A stretch of DNA of 64,000 nucleotides from Mesorhizobium australicum WSM2073 (GCF_000230995.2 NC_019973.1:4912001-4976000); one strand, 5' to 3'. Positions 1 to 9,229 are shown, numbered from the stretch's first letter. Numbers and translations: made by a program. The notes: generated from the sequence alone by a model not told the origin.

Positions 1-15
1 CAGGATTTTTCGGCC

Positions 16-936
16 TTAGCGGGGGAACTCCAGCCCCATCTCGCGGTAGCGCTCGGGATCATCGCCCCAGTTCTCGCGCACTTTCACGAACAGGAACAGG
101 TGCACCTTCTGTTCCAGTATGCCTGATATTTCCATCCGCGCGGCCTGCCCGATGGCGCGGATGGTCTCGCCCTTGTGGCCGAGCACGATCTTCTTCTGGC
201 TGTCGCGCTCGACAAAGATGGTCTGGTCGATGCGCACCGAGCCGTCCTTTTTCTCTTCCCATTTCTCCGTTTCGATGTGCGAGGAATAGGGCAGTTCCTG
301 ATGCAGCCGGAGATAGAGTTTCTCGCGTGTGATCTCGGCTGCCAGCTGGCGCATCGGCAGGTCCGAAATCTGGTCTTCCGGATAGTACCAGGGGCCGGCC
401 GGCAGCGCCTGCGCCAGATAGTCGAGGAGGTCCTTGCAGCCGGAACCGGTCAGCGCGGAGACCATGAAGGTGCGCTGGAACGGCACTTTCTCGTTCGCTG
501 CCGCAGACAGGGCCAGCAGCGCCTCGTGCTTGACCCGATCAACCTTGTTGAGAATCAGCACCATCGGTTGGCGCACGTCCTTCAGCCGTTCGAGGATGGC
601 GTCAGCATCGCCCCTGATGCCGCGCTCGGCGTCGATCAGCAGCAGGACGATATCGGCGTCCTTGGCGCCTCCCCAGGCGGTGGTCACCATCGCGGTGTCG
701 AGCCGCCGCTTGGGCTTGAAGATGCCCGGTGTGTCGACAAAGACGATCTGCGCGTTGTCGTGCGTGGCGATGCCGCGCACGATGGCGCGTGTCGTCTGCA
801 CCTTATGGGTGACGATCGAGACCTTGGCGCCGACCAGCTGGTTGACCAGTGTCGACTTGCCCGCGTTAGGCGCGCCGATCAGCGCAACGAAGCCGGAGTG
901 CGTGACGGGAGCGGCTGCAGTGTCTTCTGCGGTCAT
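16..936 (-). CDS. era: GTPase Era, ribosome biogenesis
   Basis: A 306-residue Era GTPase, which binds the 3' end of 16S rRNA and supports 30S subunit maturation at the inner membrane. The N-terminal GTPase domain shows the P-loop GAPNAGKST (about residues 21-29), the G3 motif DTPG (about 68-71) and the G4 motif NKVD (about 130-133). The C-terminal half is the KH RNA-binding domain, with the signature GHKGETIRAIGQAAR near residues 253-267. Length is normal for the family. Its ATG overlaps the stop of rnc in a 4-base ATGA, so the two are translationally coupled. The era-rnc-lepB arrangement is classical. The gene downstream lies outside the window. Confidence 0.97.
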   Translation of the reverse strand: MTAEDTAAAPVTHSGFVALIGAPNAGKSTLVNQLVGAKVSIVTHKVQTTRAIVRGIATHDNAQIVFVDTPGIFKPKRRLDTAMVTTAWGGAKDADIVLLLIDAERGIRGDADAILERLKDVRQPMVLILNKVDRVKHEALLALSAAANEKVPFQRTFMVSALTGSGCKDLLDYLAQALPAGPWYYPEDQISDLPMRQLAAEITREKLYLRLHQELPYSSHIETEKWEEKKDGSVRIDQTIFVERDSQKKIVLGHKGETIRAIGQAARMEISGILEQKVHLFLFVKVRENWGDDPERYREMGLEFPR

Positions 937-1649
937 GCCGCGCTCCCTTTATTGGCCCACACGCCTTCGCGCACGAGAAATGCCGAAGCCGCCGCTTCTT
1001 CAGCCGCCCTGCGGGAGCCGCCGGTACCGACGGAAGGTGCAAAGCCGCTAACCTGCAAAGAAATAGTGAAGACCGGCTGATGGTCGGGCCCTTCGCGTTT
1101 TTCGATCACATATTCGGGGCGCGCGTCACTCGTCTTGGCAATCCATTCCTGCAAATCGGATTTCGGATTACGTGGCTTCGTCACAACCGTGCTCGAACGT
1201 GGCTCCCAATAACGCAGAACGAACCGCCGCGCGGCGTCGATACCACCATCGAGATAAACGGCCGCGATTAGGGCTTCGACGGCATCAGCCAGATAATTTC
1301 CGCCGGAGCCGCGCGATCGCGTCTTCAAGGCGGCGTCGGCCCGGACCAGATTCTCCAGCTGCATCTCGATGCCGACTTCCGAGCATGTCTTTGCATCGAC
1401 CAGCGCATTGAAACGGGGCGCGATTTCACCTTCCGGTGCATCAGGGAATTTCTCGAAAAGCATCTCGGCGACGACAAGACCAAGCACGCGGTCGCCAAGG
1501 AATTCAAGACGCTGATTGTTGCTTGCCGCCTTGACCGCGCTGGAATGCGTCAAGGCGGTCTCAAGTAAGCGGATGTCCCTGAAAACATGGCCGGTCCTGG
1601 CCACCACCAAACCGGCCAGAGTCTCGCCTGTCGGGCGCTTCAAGGCCAT
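933..1649 (-). CDS. rnc: Ribonuclease III
   Basis: RNase III, 238 residues, cleaving double-stranded RNA in rRNA and mRNA processing. The catalytic domain carries the signature LEFLGDRVLGLVVAE, with its acidic metal ligands, and the later DAVEALIAAVYLDGG. A double-stranded RNA-binding domain forms the C-terminus. The ATG at 1649 is chosen because it overlaps the lepB stop as TGATG, a typical coupling junction, and the protein then begins with the family-like MALKRPTGETL. An in-frame start 48 bases upstream lies inside lepB and is less likely. The gene lies between lepB and era in one minus-strand operon. Confidence 0.96.
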   Translation of the reverse strand: MALKRPTGETLAGLVVARTGHVFRDIRLLETALTHSSAVKAASNNQRLEFLGDRVLGLVVAEMLFEKFPDAPEGEIAPRFNALVDAKTCSEVGIEMQLENLVRADAALKTRSRGSGGNYLADAVEALIAAVYLDGGIDAARRFVLRYWEPRSSTVVTKPRNPKSDLQEWIAKTSDARPEYVIEKREGPDHQPVFTISLQVSGFAPSVGTGGSRRAAEEAAASAFLVREGVWANKGSAA

Positions 1650-2398
1650 CAGTTGACGAAGTGGAACAGGCGCGAAGCGCGCATCAGCGACGGCCATTTC
1701 CAGATTTCGAGCGGGCTAGCCTTGCCGGCGATCGAGAAGAAGACAAGGTTGGCGCGGCCGACCAGGTTCTCGGCCGGAACATAACCGACGGTGAAGCGGC
1801 TGTCGGCGGAATTGTCCCTGTTGTCGCCCATCATGAAATAGTGGCCGGGGGGCACGTCGAATTCGCGGGTGTTGTCGCCAATCGAGTTCGGCGACAGGTC
1901 GAGCGTGTCATAGCTGACACCATCGGGCAGCGTCTCGCGATAGACGTCGATCGGATAATCCTTTTCCGTGATGTCGGGATTATCGATCTGGCCGGTCTTG
2001 ACGCGCGGCACGCCAACGCCATTGATGAAGACTTGGCCATCCTTCATCTGGATCTTGTCGCCGGGCAGGCCGATGACGCGCTTGATGTAGTCGACGGACG
2101 GATCAGGCGGGAACTTGAACACCACCACGTCGCCACGCTTGGGCTCGGAGCCCCAGATGCGGCCCGAGAAAATGTCCGGTCCAAAAGGCAGCGAATAGCG
2201 TGAATAGCCGTAGGACCATTTGGTGACGAACAGATAGTCGCCTTCCAGAAGCGTCGGCCGCATCGAGCCCGACGGGATCGAGAACGGTTGGAACAGCAGC
2301 GTGCGAATGACCAGGGCGAGCAAAAGCGCCTGGACGATGACGCTGACGGTTTCGCCAAGCCCGCCGGATTTCTTCTGAAATTTTTCAGCCACGCTCAT
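1649..2398 (-). CDS. lepB: Signal peptidase I
   Basis: Leader peptidase of 249 residues that removes signal peptides from exported preproteins at the periplasmic face of the inner membrane. One N-terminal membrane segment (about residues 17-35) precedes the catalytic serine motif SGSMRPTLLEGD. The catalytic lysine lies in YIKRVIGLPGD, and the closing box is MGDNRDNSADSR. All S26 boxes are present, so the enzyme should be active. It starts the run lepB-rnc-era, with a 1-base overlap to rnc. A gap of 79 bases separates it from acpS upstream. Confidence 0.97.
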   Translation of the reverse strand: MSVAEKFQKKSGGLGETVSVIVQALLLALVIRTLLFQPFSIPSGSMRPTLLEGDYLFVTKWSYGYSRYSLPFGPDIFSGRIWGSEPKRGDVVVFKFPPDPSVDYIKRVIGLPGDKIQMKDGQVFINGVGVPRVKTGQIDNPDITEKDYPIDVYRETLPDGVSYDTLDLSPNSIGDNTREFDVPPGHYFMMGDNRDNSADSRFTVGYVPAENLVGRANLVFFSIAGKASPLEIWKWPSLMRASRLFHFVN

Positions 2399-2477
2399 GT
2401 CGTCCTCGATTGTGCGTTGGATGGTATAGAGTCTCGGCGCGCGCTGGGCAACGTCCCATGCCGGTCGTCAGATGCAA

Positions 2478-2891
2478 TCAATGTGGCGCTTCTTCGACCG
2501 GTAACGCCTCTATGATCACAAAGGCTTGAGCGAGCGGGAAATCATCCGTGATGGTGAGGTGGATCGCCGCCCGATGACCTTGAGGCAGGATCTTTTCCAG
2601 CCGCGCCAGCGCCCCGCCGGTCAGCGCCATCGTCGGCGCACCGCTGGGCAGGTTGACGACACCCATGTCACGCCAGAAGACCCCTTGTGCCAGACCAGTG
2701 CCCAGTGCCTTGGCGCACGCCTCCTTGGCGGCAAAGCGCTTGGCGTAGGAAGCTGCGCGGGCGCGCCGGTTCTCCGAACGCGCCTGTTCCACCTCGGTGT
2801 AGATCCTCTGGATGAAGCGCTGGCCGTGACGCTCCAGCGATTTCTCGATGCGTGTGATGTCGATCAGGTCGCTGCCGATGCCGATGATCAT
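2478..2891 (-). CDS. acpS: Holo-[acyl-carrier-protein] synthase
   Basis: AcpS, 137 residues, transfers 4'-phosphopantetheine from CoA to the serine of acyl carrier protein. The two signatures are visible: [11 protein letters not shown] near the N-terminus, with the metal-binding aspartate, and [15 protein letters not shown] with the conserved glutamate. Length is normal. Its ATG overlaps the stop codon of the DUF2062 gene upstream by 4 bases (ATGA), so the two are probably co-translated. Gene identity is firm from the motifs and from the lepB neighbourhood, which is common in rhizobia. Confidence 0.95.
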   Translation of the reverse strand: MIIGIGSDLIDITRIEKSLERHGQRFIQRIYTEVEQARSENRRARAASYAKRFAAKEACAKALGTGLAQGVFWRDMGVVNLPSGAPTMALTGGALARLEKILPQGHRAAIHLTITDDFPLAQAFVIIEALPVEEAPH

Positions 2892-3487
2892 TGGGCGGCG
2901 GAACCGACGCTTCCGCCGGGATGAGGCGAATGCTCACGGCGTCTCGCGCGCTCGGCCAGCCGCTTGCGCCGCTGTTCGCGGAAGACATTCATGCCCCAGC
3001 GCGTGATGCCGTAGAACACCAGGCCGAACACCAGCCCGAGCGGCACCGCGCCGATCAGCATCGGCTCCAGGACGGGATGCCATAGTTTGGCGAAGGACAG
3101 CGTGTGCAGCATCTCGCCCAGATGCGCCGGCGGACCGTGTGTCGGCAGGCGATCGTGCAGGATGAGCTTGCCGGTTTCCCAGGATGCGCCCCACAAGAGC
3201 GGAAAAGTCAGCGGATTGCCGAAGAATACGGCTCCGAGAGCGGCGGCCACCAGATTGCCGGCGATCACCCAACACAGAACGGCGGCAATGATGAAGTGGA
3301 AACCGACGGGGAAGAACGAAGCAAAGACACCCGCGGCGACGCCGGCCGCCACCGCATGCGGGGTGGCCTTCAGCCGCAGAATGCGCTTGGAGAAATATTG
3401 AAGCGAGCGCGAAAACGAACGGCGCGGCCATAGATAGGTACGCACTCGCTCGAAAAGGCCATCAGGCTTGCGGCGACGAAAAAGCAC
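2888..3487 (-). CDS. DUF2062 membrane protein
   Basis: A 199-residue membrane protein with a DUF2062 domain. Two or three hydrophobic segments lie in roughly residues 45-100, followed by the diagnostic NPLTFPLLW stretch and a further segment near residues 135-160. The C-terminal tail is strongly basic. The function of the family is not established; members occur near lipid, envelope and acyl carrier genes. Here it is directly upstream of acpS with a 4-base overlap. The start is GTG, preceded by a purine-rich GGAAGAGA, which supports that choice. Confidence 0.85.
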   Translation of the reverse strand: MLFRRRKPDGLFERVRTYLWPRRSFSRSLQYFSKRILRLKATPHAVAAGVAAGVFASFFPVGFHFIIAAVLCWVIAGNLVAAALGAVFFGNPLTFPLLWGASWETGKLILHDRLPTHGPPAHLGEMLHTLSFAKLWHPVLEPMLIGAVPLGLVFGLVFYGITRWGMNVFREQRRKRLAERARRREHSPHPGGSVGSAAQ

Positions 3488-3822
3488 TCTCTTCCTATTC
3501 CCGACAGTTCACAGCTTACACGCCGGCTGTTTCCAGCCAGGCTTCGACCGCCACATCTTGCGCTTTACGGTCGCCAGAAGGCAATCGCGACTTTGATATA
3601 GCCATCCGCAAGCCCAACAACAACCGAAGGCCGTACGCTCAGCGTCCGCAGCGCCAGATTTTTGGTCAGATCCATCTTCTCCACATCGGACAATCGCGGC
3701 GAATTTGAGAAGTGGTTTCGGCTAATTGTCGCAGCCGGATGACCGATATGCGGCCAGGGGTTCCTGCCGGCTTCGACAAGGGCACCATCCGTGGCCGAGA
3801 CGATATCCTTCCGGCGCGGTGC
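3488..3822. other. Intergenic region without a recognised gene
   Basis: A stretch of 335 bases between the DUF2062 gene and the VOC gene, both on the minus strand. It should hold the promoter of the DUF2062-acpS unit. I see no convincing reading frame, RNA gene, repeat or terminator. Confidence 0.5.
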
Positions 3823-4203
3823 CTACTTCAGATATTCGCTGACCTCGACCAGATTGTCGTCGGGATCGCGGAAATAGACCGACATCATAGGTCCTCGCGC
3901 GCCGATGCGCTCAACCGGACCGACTTCGATGGCAACGCCGTCGGCCGCGAGGCCGGCCTGGATTTCGGCGAGAGGCACCGCCGACACGAGGCAGAAATCG
4001 CCAGAACCCGGCGTCGGCGTCCTTGCCTTTGGCTCGAAAGTGCGGCCGACTTCGTGCAGGTTGATCTTCTGCGAACCGAACAGAAGCGCTGTCGGCCGGT
4101 TCGGCTGATCCAGGCGCCGCATGCCAAGCACGCGCCGGTAGAAGTCGCAAGTCGCTTCAACCGAGCGGACCGTCAGCACGAAATGGTCGATGCCGGCGAT
4201 CAT
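3823..4203 (-). CDS. VOC (glyoxalase/bleomycin resistance) family protein
   Basis: A 126-residue protein of the vicinal oxygen chelate superfamily, small metalloenzymes that include glyoxalases and dioxygenases. The two beta-alpha-beta modules begin with GIDHFVLTVRSVEAT and end with YFRDPDDNLVEVSEY. Likely metal ligands are the His in IDHFVL, the His in NLHEVG and the Glu in NLVEVSEY. The start at 4203 is chosen for a GGAGGT ribosome binding site 5 bases upstream; a longer in-frame extension lacks family similarity. It sits 13 bases after pyrE on the same strand. The substrate is unknown; related entries are often labelled VOC virulence protein without biochemical support. Confidence 0.85.
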   Translation of the reverse strand: MIAGIDHFVLTVRSVEATCDFYRRVLGMRRLDQPNRPTALLFGSQKINLHEVGRTFEPKARTPTPGSGDFCLVSAVPLAEIQAGLAADGVAIEVGPVERIGARGPMMSVYFRDPDDNLVEVSEYLK

Positions 4204-4216
4204 TTCGACCTCCCCG

Positions 4217-4795
4217 TCAGATGTTGCGGCTGCCCGGCTTGATGGCCGGGATGGCGGCAAGCTCCGGCGGCAACCTGTCCGGCGGATAGGCCGGAACTTC
4301 ATATTCGGCAAGCGCGATCAACGGCACGCCGACATGGGTCTTGCCGGCCGAACGGTCGATGATGCAGGCGGCCGCGACCACCTCTGCGCCAACGTCGCGC
4401 AGGCAATCAATGGTTTCGCGGATCGACAGACCGGTGGTGACGATGTCCTCGACGATGACGACGCGGGCGCCTCGATCGATCTCGAAGCGGCGCAGGCGGA
4501 ACTCGCCCCCTTCCCGCTCCACCCAGATCGCCGGCACGCCAAGGTGGCGCGAGGTTTCGTATGCCGGGATCAAGCCGCCGATCGCCGGCCCGACGACATA
4601 GTCGATCTTGCCTGGCACGGCGGCGCGGATCTTCTTGGCCAGCGCCTTGCACAGCCGCTCGGTCTTGTCGGCATGCATGAAGACGCGTGCCTTCTGCAGG
4701 AAAACTGGACTGCGCAGGCCCGACGTCAGGATAAAATGACCCTCGAGAACAGCGCCAGCCCCGCGGAATATGTCCAGCACTTCGTCGGTATTCAT
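4217..4795 (-). CDS. pyrE: Orotate phosphoribosyltransferase
   Basis: PyrE, 192 residues, converts orotate and PRPP to orotidine 5'-phosphate in pyrimidine synthesis. The N-terminal part has [16 protein letters not shown], and the PRPP-binding loop is [16 protein letters not shown] at about residues 114-129. The start at 4795 gives [10 protein letters not shown] and has a GGGGGA sequence just upstream; a start four codons earlier is possible. It follows rsh after 24 bases on the minus strand, an arrangement common in alphaproteobacteria. Confident assignment. Confidence 0.95.
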   Translation of the reverse strand: MNTDEVLDIFRGAGAVLEGHFILTSGLRSPVFLQKARVFMHADKTERLCKALAKKIRAAVPGKIDYVVGPAIGGLIPAYETSRHLGVPAIWVEREGGEFRLRRFEIDRGARVVIVEDIVTTGLSIRETIDCLRDVGAEVVAAACIIDRSAGKTHVGVPLIALAEYEVPAYPPDRLPPELAAIPAIKPGSRNI

Positions 4796-4819
4796 CTCGT
4801 CCCCCATGGTCGGCTATCG

Positions 4820-7048
4820 CTAGCCGTTGACGCGCCGCGCATCGCTGACGCTCGAATTGTCCTTGAGCTGCGACAGCAGCCGGTTGAGATGCTTCAGGTC
4901 CCAGACTTCGAGATCGATCAGCATTTCGGTGAAATCGGGCGCGGTGCGCACCATCGACAGCGTATGGATGTTGGCGTCGTTGGAGGCAACGACCTGGGCG
5001 ATATCGGCAAGCGAACCCGGCGCGTTGATGGCGGTGACCGAGACGCGCGCGGGGAACCGTTCCTTGGTGCGCTCGTCGATGTCCCAGCGCACGTCGATCC
5101 AGCGCTCCGGCTGATCGTCGAAGGCCTGCAGCGCCGGAGACTGGATCGGGTAGATGGTGATGCCGGTGCCCGGCTGGACAATGCCGACGATACGATCGCC
5201 AGGGACCGCGCCTTCCGGCGCGAAGCGCACCGGCAGGTCGCCGCGCACGCCGCGGATCGGCACGGCGCCGGCGCCTGGCTGGTCCTTGTCCTTGCGCGCG
5301 GCCCGGCCAGGTATCTGGAACAGCATGCCTGCGGCGTTGCGGATCTTCGACCAGCCCTCCTCGCGCTGCTTGGGCGCTGCCGGCGTGACGCGCTCGTCCT
5401 TGTAGTCGGGGAACACCGCCTTCATGACATCGGTTGAGGCCAGTTCGCCGCGGCCCACGGATGCCAGCACATCCTCGATGTCCTTGCGTGCCAGCCTGTG
5501 CAGCACCGGCTTCAGGTTTTCCCTGTTGAAGGTCTTGCCGGCTCGTTCGAAGGCACGCTCCAGGATACGCGCGCCAAGGCCAGAATACTGCTTGCGGATC
5601 GCATTCTTGGTGGCGCGGCGGATGGCGGCGCGCGCCTTGCCGGTGACGACGACCGATTCCCATGCGGCTGGCGGCACCTGCGCCTTGGAGCGGATGATCT
5701 CGACCTCGTCGCCATTCTTCAGTTCCGTCATCAGCGGCATGATGCGGCCATTGACCTTGGCGCCGACGCAGGTGTCGCCGACATCGGTGTGAACCGCATA
5801 GGCGAAATCGATCGGCGTGGCGCCGCGCGGCAGGGCAATCAGCATGCCTTTCGGCGTGAAGCAGAACACCTGGTCCTGGAACAGCTCCAGCTTGGTGTTC
5901 TCCAGAAAATCCTCGGGATTGTCGCCCTCGGCCAACTGCTCGATGGTACGGCGCAGCCAAGCGTAGGCGTTGGTCTCCTTCGAGATCGCATGGCCGGCGC
6001 CGTTCGTCTTGCCGCCGGTGTCCTTGTAGATCGAATGGGCGGCGACGCCGTATTCGGCGATCTTGTTCATCTCGCGGGTGCGGATCTGCAGTTCGACGCG
6101 CTGGCGCGAAGGCCCGACGATGGTGGTGTGGATCGAACGGTAGTCGTTCTGCTTCGGGGTCGAGATGTAATCCTTGAAACGGCCGGGCACCATCGACCAA
6201 GTGGTGTGGATGGCACCCAGCGCGCGATAGCAGTCCTCGACGCTGTCAACGACAACACGGAAGCCGAAAATGTCGGACAGCTGCTCGAAGGACAGCGCCT
6301 TGGCCTCCATCTTGCGGAACACCGACCATGGCTTCTTCTGCCGGCTCTTCACGCCGGCGTTGATGGCGTGCTTTTCAAACAGGGCCGACAGCGCCTTTTC
6401 AATGTCGGTCAGCACGCCCTTGTTGCGCTCGAATATCTCGGCGAGCCGCGCGGTGACGGCCCGGTAGGCTTCCGGATTGATGAAGCGGAAGGCGATCTCT
6501 TCCAGCTCCTCGCGCATGCCTTGCATGCCCATGCGCCCGGCCAGCGGCGCGTAGATATCCATCGTCTCCTCGGCGATGCGCAGGCGTTTGGCCTCGGGCA
6601 TGTGATCGAGGGTGCGCATGTTGTGCAAACGGTCGGCGAGCTTGACCAGCAGCACGCGAACATCTTCCGAGATCGCCAGCAAAAGCTTGCGCAGGTTCTC
6701 CGCCTGCTCGGCCTTCTTGGAGACGAGGTCGAGTTTCTTGAGCTTGGTCAGGCCCTCGACCAGCTTGCCCATTTCGGGGCCGAACAGATCGTCGATCTCG
6801 GCCCGCGTCGCCGTCGTGTCCTCGATGGTGTCGTGCAGCAGTGCGACGGCGATGGTCGCCTCGTCCATGTGCATCTCGGTGAGGATGGCGGCGACTTCGA
6901 GCGGATGCGAGAAATAGGGATCGCCGGAAGCGCGCTTCTGGTGGCCATGCTTCTGCATGGCGTAGACATAGGCCTTGTTGAGCAACGCCTCGTTGACGTC
7001 AGGCTTGTAGCGCTGGACGCGCTCGACAAGCTCATACTGACGCATCAT
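4820..7048 (-). CDS. rsh: Bifunctional (p)ppGpp synthetase/hydrolase (RelA/SpoT homologue)
   Basis: A 742-residue Rsh enzyme that makes and degrades ppGpp, the stringent response alarmone. The N-terminal HD hydrolase domain is intact (ALLHDTIEDT and VKLADRLHNMRTL). The synthetase domain follows with RFKDYISTPKQNDYRSIHTT. Next come a TGS domain (VFCFTPKGMLIALPRG) and a C-terminal ACT domain (VTAINAPGSLADIAQVVAS). Both active sites look complete, as expected for the single long Rsh of alphaproteobacteria. It lies between rpoZ and pyrE. A 212-base spacer with two strong inverted repeats separates it from rpoZ. Confidence 0.95.
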   Translation of the reverse strand: MMRQYELVERVQRYKPDVNEALLNKAYVYAMQKHGHQKRASGDPYFSHPLEVAAILTEMHMDEATIAVALLHDTIEDTTATRAEIDDLFGPEMGKLVEGLTKLKKLDLVSKKAEQAENLRKLLLAISEDVRVLLVKLADRLHNMRTLDHMPEAKRLRIAEETMDIYAPLAGRMGMQGMREELEEIAFRFINPEAYRAVTARLAEIFERNKGVLTDIEKALSALFEKHAINAGVKSRQKKPWSVFRKMEAKALSFEQLSDIFGFRVVVDSVEDCYRALGAIHTTWSMVPGRFKDYISTPKQNDYRSIHTTIVGPSRQRVELQIRTREMNKIAEYGVAAHSIYKDTGGKTNGAGHAISKETNAYAWLRRTIEQLAEGDNPEDFLENTKLELFQDQVFCFTPKGMLIALPRGATPIDFAYAVHTDVGDTCVGAKVNGRIMPLMTELKNGDEVEIIRSKAQVPPAAWESVVVTGKARAAIRRATKNAIRKQYSGLGARILERAFERAGKTFNRENLKPVLHRLARKDIEDVLASVGRGELASTDVMKAVFPDYKDERVTPAAPKQREEGWSKIRNAAGMLFQIPGRAARKDKDQPGAGAVPIRGVRGDLPVRFAPEGAVPGDRIVGIVQPGTGITIYPIQSPALQAFDDQPERWIDVRWDIDERTKERFPARVSVTAINAPGSLADIAQVVASNDANIHTLSMVRTAPDFTEMLIDLEVWDLKHLNRLLSQLKDNSSVSDARRVNG

Positions 7049-7077
7049 GGGCTAAATCTCTCGGCGATGAAATGAAT

Positions 7078-7105
7078 CATGCGCCGCACTGTCGTACGGC
7101 GCATG
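7078..7105. repeat. 9-bp stem hairpin upstream of rsh
   Basis: The arms CATGCGCCG (7078-7086) and CGGCGCATG (7097-7105) are perfectly complementary around a 10-base loop. The hairpin lies 30 bases upstream of the rsh start codon and just beside the larger inverted repeat at 7109-7191. There is no T tract on either side, so it is not a standard intrinsic terminator. It may affect the rsh leader RNA. Confidence 0.7.
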
Positions 7106-7108
7106 CCG

Positions 7109-7191
7109 GTACCAACTGTCGCAAATACCAGATTCACGCATTATGCCAAGTGCGGCCAAAGCTGCATTCTGGTATTTGCGACAGTTGGTAC
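7109..7191. repeat. 24-bp perfect inverted repeat between rpoZ and rsh
   Basis: The left arm 7109-7132 and right arm 7168-7191 are exact reverse complements over 24 bases, containing CCAACTGTCGCAAATACC and its mirror. The loop is 35 bases. On the minus strand the RNA would form a long hairpin between the rpoZ stop and the rsh start. No U tract follows, which argues against a simple terminator. A miniature mobile element or a processing or attenuation structure is possible. Confidence 0.85.
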
Positions 7192-7260
7192 TAGATAGCC
7201 ACGAAACCGCCGGGACGGAAGTGCCGGAAGATTGTTCCAGCGACCGCCGGAACGGAGGGC

Positions 7261-7662
7261 TTAGTAGTCGTCGCTCTTTTCCGGGGGCACCAGGCCTTCG
7301 ATGCCAGCCAGGAGATCTTCCTCGGTCATCCGGTCGAAGGTGACGTTCTCCTCGGCGTCGTCGGCTTCGGCGGCCGCAACAGCGCCGCCGGTCTGATCGG
7401 CGATCACTTCGCCATCGGCTTCGGGCTCGTCGACCTCGACATGCTTCTGCAGCGAATGGATCAGATCTTCCTTGAGATCATCGGGCGACAGCGTCTCGTC
7501 GGCGATCTCGCGCAGTGCGATGACGGGGTTCTTGTCGTTGTCGCGCGGGACGGTGATCTGCGCGCCCTGGCTGATCTGACGGGCGCGGTGGCCGGCCAGA
7601 AGCACCAGCTCGAAGCGGTTGTCGACCTTGTCGATGCAATCTTCAACGGTTACGCGGGCCAT
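7261..7662 (-). CDS. rpoZ: RNA polymerase omega subunit
   Basis: Omega, 133 residues, binds the beta' subunit and helps RNA polymerase assembly; in other bacteria it also contributes to ppGpp binding. The conserved N-terminus [23 protein letters not shown] is followed by the RARQIS and [10 protein letters not shown] regions. The C-terminal half from about residue 85 is an acidic extension typical of alphaproteobacterial omega. A GGGGCAG sequence precedes the ATG. It sits just upstream of rsh, a conserved pairing that couples polymerase and alarmone genes. Confidence 0.95.
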   Translation of the reverse strand: MARVTVEDCIDKVDNRFELVLLAGHRARQISQGAQITVPRDNDKNPVIALREIADETLSPDDLKEDLIHSLQKHVEVDEPEADGEVIADQTGGAVAAAEADDAEENVTFDRMTEEDLLAGIEGLVPPEKSDDY

Positions 7663-7979
7663 GGACTGCCCCTTTCATGCCTGGATTTGATGGAAAACAG
7701 GCGCGGTCCATAACCCGAACGGCGCCAAAATACAAGCATCATGGCAATGCGGGCCCACAGGGCACTCAATCTCAATATCGAACTCCCGATCTAGCAAAGC
7801 AGCCGGGTCCAGGGTTCGGCGCCACGATCACAATTGCTTGCAGTGCGCCACATGCCCTTGGATTGCCACCAAACTGGCGTTATCTCGATTGGTCCAAGGT
7901 CGGCCGGTTATTAGAGCCTGACCGATAGTCGCTACCGCATTTCGTTTAGACGGCCGTTTTTTCGAAAAGGATTATTTCC
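7663..7979. other. Divergent intergenic region rpoZ / NYN gene
   Basis: A 317-base region between two divergent genes, which must hold both promoters. A possible AAAGGA ribosome binding site lies just ahead of the ATG at 7980. I recognise no RNA gene or repeat. A short plus-strand reading frame inside it has no recognisable similarity and no good start, so I do not call it. Confidence 0.5.
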
Positions 7980-8561
7980 ATGTTCGACCCTCGTGAAAAA
8001 ATCGCCCTGTTCATCGACGGCGCCAATCTCTACGCCACATCGCGCGCGCTCGGGTTCGACATCGATTATCGCAAGCTCCTGGCGAGCTTTCACAAGCGCG
8101 GTTACCTGTTGCGCGCCTACTATTACACCGCGCTGGTCGAGGACCAGGAATACTCCTCGATCCGGCCACTGATCGACTGGCTCGACTATAACGGGTTCAA
8201 GGTGGTCACCAAGCCGGCCAAGGAATTCACCGACTCGACCGGCCGCCGCAAGATCAAGGGCAACATGGACATCGAGCTTACCGTCGATGCGCTGGAACTC
8301 GCCGATGTCGTCGACCACTATGTCATATTCTCCGGAGACGGTGATTTCCGAACGCTGGTCGAAGCGCTGCAACGGCGTGGCCGCAAGGTGTCGATCGTCT
8401 CGACCATGGCCTCGCAACCTCCGATGATCTCAGACGACCTGCGCCGGCAGGCCGACCATTTCATCGACCTAGCGACGCTGAAGAACGAAGTCGGCCGCGA
8501 TCCCTCCGAACGACCGGCACGGCGGCCCGAACCGGCTGAAGTCGACGAGGACGACTACTGA
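7980..8561 (+). CDS. NYN domain (LabA/DUF88-like) protein
   Basis: A 193-residue protein of the NYN/PIN-like fold, a family of predicted metal-dependent ribonucleases. Acidic residues of the active site are visible in FIDGANLY (about residues 11-18), in NMDIELTVDALELAD (about 95-109) and in FSGDGDF (about 116-122). The C-terminal 20 residues are charged and probably disordered. It is 11 bases upstream of a family 5 uracil-DNA glycosylase on the same strand. The gene is commonly near rpoZ and rsh in Rhizobiales. The RNA target is unknown. Confidence 0.85.
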   Translation: MFDPREKIALFIDGANLYATSRALGFDIDYRKLLASFHKRGYLLRAYYYTALVEDQEYSSIRPLIDWLDYNGFKVVTKPAKEFTDSTGRRKIKGNMDIELTVDALELADVVDHYVIFSGDGDFRTLVEALQRRGRKVSIVSTMASQPPMISDDLRRQADHFIDLATLKNEVGRDPSERPARRPEPAEVDEDDY

Positions 8562-8572
8562 GGCCGGTCGAC

Positions 8573-9229
8573 TTGACCGCCCCTTCACTTTCCGAACCCA
8601 GCCGCGATTGCCCGCTCTGCCCGCGGCTGCATGATTTCATCGCCGAATGGCGGCAGCGCGAGCCGTCATGGTTCAACGCGCCGGTGCCGACCTTCCTGCC
8701 ACTGGGTGGCGAAGATACCGTCCAGCTTCTGATCGTTGGTCTGGCGCCTGGCCTGCGCGGCGCCAACCGCACCGGGCGCCCCTTTACCGGCGACTATGCC
8801 GGCGACCTGCTCTATTCGACACTGATTGCCCACAACTTCGCACGCGGCGAGTTCAAGGCGCGGCCCGATGATGGGCTGGAACTCCTCGGCACTGCGATCA
8901 CCAACGCGGTGCGCTGCGTGCCGCCGGAGAACAAGCCGGTCGGTGCCGAGATCGCCACCTGCCGGACATTCCTGGTGCCGACGATCGCTCGCTTTCCCAA
9001 CCTGCGCGCCGTGCTGGCGCTGGGATCGATCGCGCACCAGTCGACCGTGCGGGCACTGGGCGGGCGCGTCGCCGCCTATCCGTTCAAACATGGCGGCCAG
9101 TTGAAAGCCGGCGGCATCATGCTGTTTTCGAGCTACCATTGCTCGCGCTACAACACCAATACCGGTGTGTTGACCGCAGACATGTTCGTCAGGGTGTTTG
9201 GCGAGATCGCGGCATTCCTGAAGAACTGA
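8573..9229 (+). CDS. Uracil-DNA glycosylase, family 5 (UDGb)
   Basis: A 218-residue uracil-DNA glycosylase of the iron-sulfur type. The N-terminal CPLCPRL and the later CVPPENK and CRTFLVP supply four cysteines suited to a 4Fe-4S cluster. Motif 1 is GLAPGLRGANRTGRPFTGD, which lacks the usual activating Asp/Asn and is diagnostic of family 5. Motif 2 is SSYHCSRYNTNTG. Family 5 enzymes act on uracil, hypoxanthine and other deaminated bases in double-stranded DNA. The start is TTG, 11 bases after the NYN gene, which suggests an operon. A second, family 4, glycosylase lies at 42802-43671. Confidence 0.9.
   Translation: MTAPSLSEPSRDCPLCPRLHDFIAEWRQREPSWFNAPVPTFLPLGGEDTVQLLIVGLAPGLRGANRTGRPFTGDYAGDLLYSTLIAHNFARGEFKARPDDGLELLGTAITNAVRCVPPENKPVGAEIATCRTFLVPTIARFPNLRAVLALGSIAHQSTVRALGGRVAAYPFKHGGQLKAGGIMLFSSYHCSRYNTNTGVLTADMFVRVFGEIAAFLKN

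Noticed and set aside
4190..5437. Long plus-strand open frame opposite pyrE and rsh
   Set aside because: It lies wholly antisense to two well-supported genes, has no domain and reflects high GC content.
7663..7979. 6S or other structured RNA ahead of the NYN gene
   Set aside because: I could not find matching long complementary arms or known RNA motifs; the sequence looks like a plain divergent promoter region.
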